This document shows positions 1-5,937 of a stretch of 10,580 bases of DNA, piece by piece. The notes under the pieces are model-generated. The model was not told where the DNA came from and did no database searches. It saw only the letters and a program-made list of their open reading frames with translations. The translations under genes and the position numbers were made by a program. Within the stretch, counting starts at the first letter, position 1, and the number at the start of each line of letters is the position of its first letter. Source of the stretch: Spirochaetota bacterium (GTDB taxonomy: Bacteria; Spirochaetota; JAGLSM01; JAKPMW01); the NCBI GenBank assembly GCA_029548715.1, contig JAKPMW010000380.1, positions 1 through 10,580 on the forward strand, read 5' to 3'.

Positions 1-233
1 CGGGCGTTTTTGATTGCCTCTTGCATGCTGTTGGTGACATGCAGCCGCTCGGGGAAGCCGACCATGGGCAGGAATATCCTGTTACGCCTCTCGCTTTCAA
101 ACTGCGCGGCCCGCTGGGGATCAAACTCCCACATCAGGACATCGTGCATCTCTGCAAAGGTGATACCAAGCGCGCTGCCCCAACTGCCAGCCCCGAGAAT
201 GGCCACCTTCATCCGCGAGAGGATGCGTTTCAT
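1..233 (-). CDS. gpsA: Glycerol-3-phosphate dehydrogenase [NAD(P)+], N-terminal part, cut by window edge
   Basis: GpsA reduces dihydroxyacetone phosphate to sn-glycerol-3-phosphate, the backbone of phospholipids, in the cytoplasm. Only about the first 77 residues are present. They include the N-terminal Rossmann motif GAGSWGSAL at residues 14-22, and the typical segments MWEFDPQRA (the second beta strand region) and FLP. The start at 233 overlaps the der stop codon as ATGA and has AAGGA six bases upstream. A second in-frame ATG at 212 gives the more usual family start MKVAILGAG but has no clear ribosome binding site, so I prefer 233. The stretch between the glycine motif and MWEFD looks a couple of residues shorter than in typical GpsA, where an NGH-like tripeptide sits. 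It is co-transcribed downstream of der. The family call is secure; the rest of the protein lies outside the window. Confidence 0.93.
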   Translation of the reverse strand, partial: MKRILSRMKVAILGAGSWGSALGITFAEMHDVLMWEFDPQRAAQFESERRNRIFLPMVGFPERLHVTNSMQEAIKNA

Positions 234-1561
234 TCCGTGTCCTTCTTGTCACGCAGGGTAATACGCAGGGGAACTCCGCTGTACTCATGATGCTTGCGGA
301 GAGTGTTGCGTATGTAGTGTATGTACTGCACGGACGCCAGTGTAGCATTGTTGACAAAAAATGTAAAGGAGGGAGGCATGCTTCCGGTCTGGACTGCGTA
401 ATAGATCTTGAGCTGTTTCCCCCGCTTTGAGGGTGCATAGGCCTTGAGCTGCTGCTGGACAAATCTGTTCAGATCAGGGGTGTCAAGCCGGCGAGACTGG
501 TTTCCATGCACATGGACGATCATGTTGAGGAGTTTTTTCAGGCCACGCCCATTGGTTGCGGAAACAGTGGTGACAGGAACCCAGGCAAATTCTGGAAGCT
601 GAAACTGGATCTTGTCTTTCAGGTCCCGGATGTGCTTGGCCGAGTTGTCATCCACCGTATCCCACTTGTTGATTGCGAAAATCAGACCCTTGCCGGCCTT
701 TTCGACCAGACCGATGATTTTCTTGTCCTGATCCGTCAAAAGGGTTTCGGGTTCAATCAGGAGGACTGTGACATCGGCCTCTTCGATGCTGCGCTCGGTA
801 CGGAGTGTGCTGTAATACTCGATATCCTCGCGGACCTTGCTTTTGCGCCGCAAGCCGGCGGTGTCAATTACCCGAAAGGTTCGTTCGCCAAAGACAAACC
901 AGTCATCAATCGAATCCCGGGTTGTCCCGGCGATCGGGCTGACAATGGCGCGCTCCTTTTGCAGCAAGGCATTCAGGAGGGATGATTTTCCGACATTCGG
1001 GCGTCCGATCAGAACAAAGGAGATATCCTCCTTGAGTCCGCGCTGGTCAAGGTTGCGGGCTGCTTCCTCGATCGCCTCGGACAGCCTGGTCTTGAGCTCG
1101 GGGCAGTTTGTTCCATGATTGGCCGAGATTCCGATCACGTTTTCAAAGCCGAGCTCATAGACTTCAGGAGGGAGAGCCCCGTCGCGTGTCCGGTCCAGCT
1201 TGTTGGCGACCACCAGAACAGGTTTGCTGATGCGCCTGACCATATCGGCAAAATCATGATCCAGTCCGCTGATGGCTGTGGCATCCACGAGAAAAATGAC
1301 CAGATCTGCACTCAGGATTGCCAGCCTGGCCTGTCGCTCAATGTCTCCGGAAAAATCGTCGGGATCATCGGGAAAAAGCCCCCCGGTGTCCACGAGCAGC
1401 GCTTCACGCTGTTCATTGAGGGCAAAACGGACCGCCTTGCGGTCTCTGGTCACGCCCGCTTTGGGGTGAATGACGGCATCCCTGCGTCCGGCAAGCCGGT
1501 TAAACAGGGTGGACTTGCCCGTATTGGGCCGCCCAAGGATGACAATTTCGGGAATGCGCAT
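230..1561 (-). CDS. der: Ribosome biogenesis GTPase Der (EngA), two tandem G domains
   Basis: Der is an essential cytoplasmic GTPase that acts in late 50S ribosomal subunit assembly. The 443-residue protein has the family's normal length and layout. G domain 1 has the P-loop GRPNTGKST at 10-18, GVTRD at 36-40, DTGG at 58-61 and NKLD at 120-123. G domain 2 has GRPNVGKSS at 186-194, GTTRD at 212-216, DTAG at 233-236 and NKWD at 298-301. A C-terminal KH-like domain fills roughly 345-443. The strand after DTAG reads LLIEPE where most Der proteins have a DA pair, which is a mild deviation. The ATG at 1561 begins directly with the canonical beta strand before the P-loop. It heads a two-gene unit with gpsA and is divergent from the phosphohexomutase gene. 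A candidate sigma-70-like promoter lies immediately upstream. Confidence 0.98.
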   Translation of the reverse strand: MRIPEIVILGRPNTGKSTLFNRLAGRRDAVIHPKAGVTRDRKAVRFALNEQREALLVDTGGLFPDDPDDFSGDIERQARLAILSADLVIFLVDATAISGLDHDFADMVRRISKPVLVVANKLDRTRDGALPPEVYELGFENVIGISANHGTNCPELKTRLSEAIEEAARNLDQRGLKEDISFVLIGRPNVGKSSLLNALLQKERAIVSPIAGTTRDSIDDWFVFGERTFRVIDTAGLRRKSKVREDIEYYSTLRTERSIEEADVTVLLIEPETLLTDQDKKIIGLVEKAGKGLIFAINKWDTVDDNSAKHIRDLKDKIQFQLPEFAWVPVTTVSATNGRGLKKLLNMIVHVHGNQSRRLDTPDLNRFVQQQLKAYAPSKRGKQLKIYYAVQTGSMPPSFTFFVNNATLASVQYIHYIRNTLRKHHEYSGVPLRITLRDKKDTE

Positions 1562-1567
1562 GCCCTA

Positions 1568-1597
1568 ATGGTACTCAGGAGCCTTGCTGTGAGTCAA
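1568..1597 (-). promoter_or_regulatory. Candidate der promoter, possibly giving a near-leaderless mRNA
   Basis: On the minus strand TTGACT (complement of 1592-1597, 5 of 6 matches to the -35 consensus) is followed after 18 bp by TACCAT (complement of 1568-1573, 4 of 6 matches to the -10 consensus). The -10 box ends only six bases before the der ATG, so transcription would begin at or next to the start codon. No clear Shine-Dalgarno sequence is present apart from AGGG right against the ATG. This is a consensus match only. Confidence 0.35.
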
Positions 1598-1703
1598 TCT
1601 GCCCGCGGGAACGGGCTACGTGTGCGAGACAGTACGCTGAAGGGCGGATTTGGTGTACCATTACATGGTATATGGCAATAGGGACGGCAAGGAGAGCATA
1701 TCC

Positions 1704-3488
1704 ATGGATATCGACGTGATGCGCAGCACGATTGAAGACTGGCAAAAGCCCCCTTTTGATGACCAGACGCGTCATGAAATCGCCACTCTGGTCAGTCAGG
1801 GAGCGGATGAGGAGTTGTTCGAACGCTTTCATACCAGGCTTGAGTTTGGAACAGGTGGGCTGCGCGGGATCATGGGTGCGGGGACAAACCGGATGAACCG
1901 GTACACCCTGGCGACCGCAACCCGGGGTCTGGCTGACTATCTGCTCGAGAATGTCCCCGATGCCCAGCGGATGGGTGTTGTCATCGGGTATGATGTACGA
2001 AACAACTCGCGCTTGTTTGCCGAAACCACAGCAGCCATTTTTGCCTCTGCAGGATGTACCACATATCTGTTTCCCCGCCTGTGTCCGGTTCCGATGCTGG
2101 CGGCTTCGATCAGGCTCCTGGGATGTGCTGCCGGCGTCATGATTACAGCCAGCCACAATCCGCCAAAGTACAATGGATACAAGGTCTTCTGGTCTGATGC
2201 AAGTCAGGTTGTCCCGCCCCATGATGAGGGGATCATAAGCCGTGTCAACGCCATCAGGCCAGGGTCGGTACCGCTGCCTGAGTATGAACTCTGCAGGGCA
2301 CAGGGTCTGATCCGTGATGTTCCTGCCGCGGTCATGGATGAGTACTACCGGCTTGTGCTGGACTGTCAGCAATATCCGGATGCTCCCGGCCGGACCAGGT
2401 CCGGTCTCAGGATAGTCTACTCTCCCCTGCACGGGACAGGCAATCTTCCGGTGAGGCATGTTCTGGGTGCTGCCGGGTATTCACAGCTGTCTGTGGTCCA
2501 GTCTCAGGAATTGCCCGACGGCAATTTCCCGACAGTCGAGCGGCCCAATCCCGAAGAGACGGCGGCCATGCGGCTTGCCGTTGAGCAGGCCGTGCGCGAG
2601 GAGGCCGACATTGTCATGGCAACCGATCCGGACTCAGACCGGCTTGGTCTTGCTGTACAGGGTCCCGAGGGCGATTTTGTGCTTCTGGATGGCAACCAGA
2701 CCGGTGCAATCCTGGCACATCATGTGCTCGAAGGCCTGACACGGTCCCCCCGAACCCGACAACCTGCCGTCATCTCAACGGTTGTCTCCAGCGGGCTGGT
2801 ACGCCGCATGGCCGAGGCGTATGGTGCAGAGTATTATTCGACCCTGACCGGGTTCAAGAATATCGGATCCGTCATGCGCAATCTGGCCGACAACAGGCCC
2901 GAACAGGAATTTGTGTTCGGTTTTGAGGAATCGTTCGGTTATCTCTTCAGGGACTACATCAGGGACAAGGATGCTGTAGTTGCCTGCCTGATGACAGCCG
3001 AGGCTGCAGCGCTCGCCAAAAGCCGCAGCCAGGGGTTGTGGCAGGTCTTGACAGGAATCTGGCGCCGCTTTGGAGTTTTTCGTGAACGGCTGTTTTCATT
3101 TGAGCAGGAGGGTGTGGCCGGAGCAGAGCGTATCCAGCGGATCATGGCCCTCTTTCGCTCGCACAATGCGCGCAGCCTGTTTGCCGGCCTGGGTGGTGAC
3201 ACCCTGCTTGATATTCGTGAACAGACCCTGTGCTCGCTTGCAAGTGGAGAAACCAGCCCGGCAAGCGGGTACCCCCGCTCCAACGTCCTGGTGGTTTCCC
3301 TTCCCGGGGGGGGGATGATTGCCGTACGTCCGTCAGGCACCGAACCAAAGATCAAATTTTATATTTCCCTTGTCCAGACCTGCACGATGGACGCATCAGA
3401 TCAAGAGGCTCTTGCAGTCTACCAGGATCTTGGAGGTACGATCGACAAGATTTTTGGGAGACTGCGGACAGTCATGGAGGAGGCATGA
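1704..3488 (+). CDS. Phospho-sugar mutase (phosphoglucomutase/phosphomannomutase family)
   Basis: This alpha-D-phosphohexomutase interconverts hexose 6-phosphate and 1-phosphate through a phosphoserine enzyme, feeding nucleotide-sugar or glycogen-type pathways. From the ATG at 1704 it is 594 residues, the size of the large PGM/PMM2-like bacterial enzymes. Visible signatures, in order, are GTGGLRG at 49-55, the catalytic serine loop TASHNP with Ser150, the metal-binding DPDSDR at 308-313, the sugar-specificity loop GFEESFGY at 406-413, and the phosphate-binding RPSGTEP at 542-548. The GFEES-type loop favours phosphoglucomutase (PgcA-like) over a strict phosphomannomutase, but substrate cannot be settled from sequence. 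The 1704 start has AAGGAG nine bases upstream; the frame stays open further upstream to about 1650 but that stretch lacks family character. Its stop overlaps the next gene's start as ATGA. Confidence 0.95.
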   Translation: MDIDVMRSTIEDWQKPPFDDQTRHEIATLVSQGADEELFERFHTRLEFGTGGLRGIMGAGTNRMNRYTLATATRGLADYLLENVPDAQRMGVVIGYDVRNNSRLFAETTAAIFASAGCTTYLFPRLCPVPMLAASIRLLGCAAGVMITASHNPPKYNGYKVFWSDASQVVPPHDEGIISRVNAIRPGSVPLPEYELCRAQGLIRDVPAAVMDEYYRLVLDCQQYPDAPGRTRSGLRIVYSPLHGTGNLPVRHVLGAAGYSQLSVVQSQELPDGNFPTVERPNPEETAAMRLAVEQAVREEADIVMATDPDSDRLGLAVQGPEGDFVLLDGNQTGAILAHHVLEGLTRSPRTRQPAVISTVVSSGLVRRMAEAYGAEYYSTLTGFKNIGSVMRNLADNRPEQEFVFGFEESFGYLFRDYIRDKDAVVACLMTAEAAALAKSRSQGLWQVLTGIWRRFGVFRERLFSFEQEGVAGAERIQRIMALFRSHNARSLFAGLGGDTLLDIREQTLCSLASGETSPASGYPRSNVLVVSLPGGGMIAVRPSGTEPKIKFYISLVQTCTMDASDQEALAVYQDLGGTIDKIFGRLRTVMEEA

Positions 3489-4036
3489 AGCGATTGTGTC
3501 TTGTACCTGCCCTGCTGGTCTTATTGGGAACAGCAGAATCGCGCTCTGCAGAGGATGACAGTGTCCTGCGCATTGCCCCCTGCCGGATCGAGGTTATCCT
3601 CAATTACACCCGGGTCTGTCTGGATGGGGTCTGGGTGCTTTCGGACGGGATCCTTGGAAAAAACGCGCTCTATCGTTTTGTCCGTGAGCGTGGGTACCTT
3701 GTGCTTGTTCCGATACTGGATGAAGCGGCACGAACCAGACTGCGCGGGCAGCTTGATTCCCGCATTCTTGAGATCGAGAGCCTCGACTCTGCCCTTTCCA
3801 TTCAGGGAATGCTTGTTGACAACGGACTGGTCTTTGATCAGCGCAATGCACTGGTTACCTGGCATGAAACGACCCGAATCAGGCTTGCCTGGGACGGCAA
3901 GGCGTTTTTCGGTCAGGCCGAGAGCATCAGTGGCAGGAGTGCCGCACCGCGCCGGCCACAGAGCGTCTCGCTCCGCAAGTATACCGGCTCAGTGCTTCCT
4001 CGCGAAGAGAGCAGTCCAGGGCAGGAAGATTTTTAG
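3485..4036 (+). CDS. Predicted exported protein of unknown function
   Basis: I do not recognise this 183-residue protein. It begins MKRLCLVPALLVLLGTAES, a short basic start plus hydrophobic core that looks like a Sec signal peptide with cleavage near residue 22 (after SRSA). The mature part starts acidic (EDDS), holds alternating beta-rich segments (for example YLVLVPIL near residue 75), and ends in a basic, Pro/Ser-rich low-complexity tail from about 150, which may be disordered. There is a Cys in the signal core but no lipobox. The start is well supported: ATG overlaps the phosphohexomutase stop as ATGA and is preceded by GGAGGAGG. This implies translational coupling to that enzyme, so a periplasmic or envelope role linked to sugar metabolism is possible but is only inference. 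It ends in a four-base convergent overlap with the lipoprotein gene. Confidence 0.8.
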   Translation: MKRLCLVPALLVLLGTAESRSAEDDSVLRIAPCRIEVILNYTRVCLDGVWVLSDGILGKNALYRFVRERGYLVLVPILDEAARTRLRGQLDSRILEIESLDSALSIQGMLVDNGLVFDQRNALVTWHETTRIRLAWDGKAFFGQAESISGRSAAPRRPQSVSLRKYTGSVLPREESSPGQEDF

Positions 4037-4566
4037 TTTGTCAAAAACGCTGCCAGTGAAGGCGGGAGGGCGTTTGTTCCGTAGACGAGGTGGGCCTTTT
4101 TTCCGAGAGCCTGTAGAAGCCTGCTGCGTGAAAAGGCAGCCTGGAGATAGAGGGTAAAACGCCGCTCCCGGGCTGTTTCAGGTCTCCATGCTTCCCAGTA
4201 GCGTGCGACAATCCTGGCGTGATTGCTGCACCAGACAGAGTCAACCCCGATATTGCTGACCTGACTGACACTCACGATCCAGCGCCTGATCTCCAGACTG
4301 CTCTGAACCCCGGTTTCGCGCAGGGCAAGTCGCTCGGCCGCAGCCAGGCTGTCCAGCCCGCTCACAAAGACCTTGGTCAGAACAAGATCGTTACTGCGGA
4401 TACAGGGCGGGCCAGGAAGGACCCAGTCCGGAATGGTCGGGGATGAGGCATGGGCAAGAACCCGTGCCCTGAGGCGTGAGGCCTCAAGATCCGTATCCGG
4501 GATGGTTTTGGTGCATCCGGCAGCGAACACAAGACAGATCGTGCAGGAGAGTACAATGAATCGCAT
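4033..4566 (-). CDS. Predicted lipoprotein, possibly LPP20-like
   Basis: From the ATG at 4566 this is a 177-residue protein with a lipoprotein signal peptide: MRFI, a hydrophobic run, then AAGC with Cys18 as the lipidated residue. The lipobox has Ala at -3 rather than Leu, a relaxed form that occurs in spirochaetes. The mature part has an opening PDWV, a region of Ala/Glu-rich helix (SLAAAERLALRETGVQ) and later a YWEAW segment. That order recalls LPP20-type lipoproteins, but I hold this fold call loosely. GGAG lies eight bases before the start. The frame stays open upstream to about 4776, but that stretch is antisense to the TPR gene and precedes the signal peptide, so I exclude it. Its TAA interlocks with the TAG of the convergent exported-protein gene. 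Confidence 0.8.
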   Translation of the reverse strand: MRFIVLSCTICLVFAAGCTKTIPDTDLEASRLRARVLAHASSPTIPDWVLPGPPCIRSNDLVLTKVFVSGLDSLAAAERLALRETGVQSSLEIRRWIVSVSQVSNIGVDSVWCSNHARIVARYWEAWRPETARERRFTLYLQAAFSRSRLLQALGKKAHLVYGTNALPPSLAAFLTN

Positions 4567-4642
4567 GGCGTGCTCCAACCGGCTAAAGAAAGGATCCAGT
4601 ATTCCGATACTAAGGGTACCACATTTGTCCGCGAGGTGCGAT
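4567..4642. promoter_or_regulatory. Divergent intergenic region with a small inverted repeat
   Basis: This 76-bp gap separates the divergent lipoprotein and single-TPR genes and must hold both promoters if neither is expressed by readthrough. It contains an inverted repeat, AGTAT-TCCG-ATACT, near 4599-4612. The Shine-Dalgarno sequence GAGGTG of the TPR gene is at 4633-4638. I see no strong -35/-10 pair on either strand; the half-site ATACT could double as a weak plus-strand -10 box. Confidence 0.4.
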
Positions 4643-4768
4643 ATGAAAGAATCTGATGTCCTGTTCCGCAAGGGGATGGAGCTGCTTCGTAATGGCGAGT
4701 ACCGCAAGGCCGAAGAAACCTTCAACAGGGCCAAGGAACTGGCCAACCGGGAGACAGCAGCGCTCTGA
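4643..4768 (+). CDS. 41-residue single-TPR microprotein
   Basis: This very small gene encodes 41 residues that are almost entirely one tetratricopeptide repeat. Residues 4-37 match the 34-residue TPR pattern: Gly11 (position 8), Gly18 (15), Tyr20 (17), Ala23 (20), Phe27 (24) and Ala30 (27). TPR units mediate protein-protein contacts; a single repeat cannot make a superhelix alone, so it may dimerise or dock onto a partner. The start is supported by a strong Shine-Dalgarno sequence, GAGGTG, four bases before the ATG. The frame is open further upstream, to about 4373, but that part is antisense to the lipoprotein gene. No signal peptide is visible, so it is probably cytoplasmic. It is followed by a strong hairpin at 4805-4831. 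It could instead be the remnant of a longer TPR protein, but the ribosome binding site and clean stop argue for a real gene. Confidence 0.72.
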   Translation: MKESDVLFRKGMELLRNGEYRKAEETFNRAKELANRETAAL

Positions 4769-4804
4769 CGGTACACCCTATGAAACCCATTGAACGAGAT
4801 GGAT

Positions 4805-4831
4805 AACCGCCGGCGTACAGAGCCGGCGGTT
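4805..4831. terminator. GC-rich hairpin, probable bidirectional terminator
   Basis: A perfect 10-bp inverted repeat, AACCGCCGGC and GCCGGCGGTT, encloses a 7-base loop. It lies between two convergent genes, the plus-strand TPR gene ending at 4768 and the minus-strand exported-protein gene ending at 4838. The T-tracts on either side are short and interrupted (TTTGTCTGT on plus, TTATCCAT on minus), so termination efficiency is uncertain. Confidence 0.7.
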
Positions 4832-4837
4832 TGTCTG

Positions 4838-5230
4838 TCAGGGGATAATCCGGGGAACGGAGCGGATCAGGCGGAGTGCGCCCGATGCATCGGGAGATAC
4901 CTCAAGGACAAGGGGCTCCTTGACTGCCCCGTGGTCTGTCTTGCGTGTCAGCAGGCACGAAAGCCGGACCGAGCCATCAGACAAAACGGTCATGCTGAGG
5001 ATCTCGGCATGAATAATCCCTCTGGACCATGACCGAAGCACATCAGCAAACCCGGCGTGGGTGGTTGTACCCTGCGCCAGCCAGTCAGGCGAGACAAGGG
5101 TGCAAAAAGCAGCATGGTCACCCCGTCGGGCAGCATTGAGAAAGCGGGAGAAAAACTCCTCTTCTGCGCTTTGCGCTGTCAGACCGGATGCAGAGAGGAC
5201 AAGCAGCAGGGTCAAAACAAGCGTTTTCAT
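4838..5230 (-). CDS. Predicted exported protein of unknown function, downstream of rnc
   Basis: This 130-residue protein starts MKTLVLTLLLVLSASGLTAQS, a clear Sec signal peptide with likely cleavage after LTA at residue 19. The mature part is about 110 residues: a helical start (AEEEFFSRFLNAARRGDHAAF), a WLAQG segment, then alternating strands. That pattern is compatible with an NTF2-like fold, but I recognise no specific family. An upstream in-frame TTG at 5239 would overlap the rnc stop as TTGA. I choose the ATG at 5230 because it gives a standard signal peptide, although neither start has a strong ribosome binding site. It is the last gene of the minus-strand fab-rnc run, probably translated by coupling to rnc, and ends eight bases before the hairpin at 4805-4831. 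Confidence 0.78.
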   Translation of the reverse strand: MKTLVLTLLLVLSASGLTAQSAEEEFFSRFLNAARRGDHAAFCTLVSPDWLAQGTTTHAGFADVLRSWSRGIIHAEILSMTVLSDGSVRLSCLLTRKTDHGAVKEPLVLEVSPDASGALRLIRSVPRIIP

Positions 5231-5235
5231 CAGGA

Positions 5236-5937
5236 TCAAGACACCGTTTTTACGTGTCGGTCAAGGGCTGCCTGGGCAGCATTGCGGCAGGCTTCCTTTT
5301 TCGAGTTTCCCTGCCCCTCACCCCAGAGTGTCTTGTTGACATATACCTGCACCGTAAAAACTGCGATATTGTTTTTGTCGGGTGGTGTCTGGGAGACGAG
5401 GACGTATTCAGGAAAGCGGTGCCATTTCTTCTGCACATATTCCTGAAGCTCGGTTCGGGGTGAAAAAGGTTTTTCAGCCCTGATCCCCTGATCCAGCACG
5501 GGAGCCAGATGCCTGAGGGCAAACTCACGGGCTGTGTCTATCCCCGAATCGAGGTAGATTGCCCCGAGGACTGCCTCGAAAGCATTGGCCAGGTTTGAGG
5601 TGCGCTGGGCTCCTCCTGAAACCTGTTCACCCCGGCCAAAAACCAGTAGATCACCGATCCCGATCGCGTCTGCCGCTGACGCGAGGGTTCGCTCGCTGAC
5701 AGCGATACTCTTCAGGCGTGAGAGAATCCCCTCTGATTCATCCGGGAAGGTTGCATAGACGTACTCGGCCATGACAAATCCGAGCACGGCATCGCCAAGG
5801 AATTCGAGGGTTTCGTTATTTCCGGGAATTCCGCTTTCATTGGACCACGAGCGGTGGGTCAGGGCCTGCCGCAGGAGAGCGGGATTACGAAACGCAATCC
5901 CGAGTTTCTCTGCGGCATGTTCGACATGACCTTCCAT
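5236..5937 (-). CDS. rnc: Ribonuclease III
   Basis: RNase III cleaves double-stranded RNA, including the rRNA precursor. The 233-residue length is normal. The endonuclease domain (about 1-155) carries the signature NNETLEFLGDAVLG from residue 40, with Glu42, Glu45 and Asp49 matching E. coli Glu38, Glu41 and Asp45. The second metal-site motif reads NLANAFEAVLGAIYLD. Glu121 (E. coli Glu117) is present, but Asn118 stands where E. coli has Asp114. A double-stranded RNA binding domain occupies about 160-230 (TELQEYVQKK at its start, KKEACRNAAQAAL at its end). The start ATG shares one base with the fabF stop (TGATG), implying translational coupling. Placement next to acpP and fabF recalls the acpP-rnc linkage of many bacteria. 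The family is certain; the activity of the Asn variant is likely but not shown. Confidence 0.97.
   Translation of the reverse strand: MEGHVEHAAEKLGIAFRNPALLRQALTHRSWSNESGIPGNNETLEFLGDAVLGFVMAEYVYATFPDESEGILSRLKSIAVSERTLASAADAIGIGDLLVFGRGEQVSGGAQRTSNLANAFEAVLGAIYLDSGIDTAREFALRHLAPVLDQGIRAEKPFSPRTELQEYVQKKWHRFPEYVLVSQTPPDKNNIAVFTVQVYVNKTLWGEGQGNSKKEACRNAAQAALDRHVKTVS

Noticed and set aside
1656..1670. Dyad TACCAT-TAC-ATGGTA upstream of the phosphohexomutase gene, with an ATGGTA copy near der
   Set aside because: The arms are only six bases, and the repeated hexamer in the der promoter region may be coincidence. It is not enough to call an operator shared by the two divergent genes.
1115..1681. 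Plus-strand open frame of 188 codons across the start of der
   Set aside because: Antisense to the der G domain 1 coding sequence, with no ribosome binding site or motif.
1575..2459. Long open frame of 294 codons on the minus strand opposite the phosphohexomutase gene
   Set aside because: It is wholly antisense to well-motifed coding sequence, has no recognisable motif, and its composition is that of a reverse-frame shadow of GC-rich codons.
4373..4642. Upstream extension of the TPR reading frame on the plus strand
   Set aside because: It is antisense to the lipoprotein gene and lacks TPR or other character; GAGGTG fixes the start at 4643.
4567..4776. Upstream extension of the lipoprotein reading frame
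   Set aside because: The added residues would bury the lipoprotein signal peptide and run antisense to the TPR gene. A ribosome binding site is placed for the ATG at 4566.
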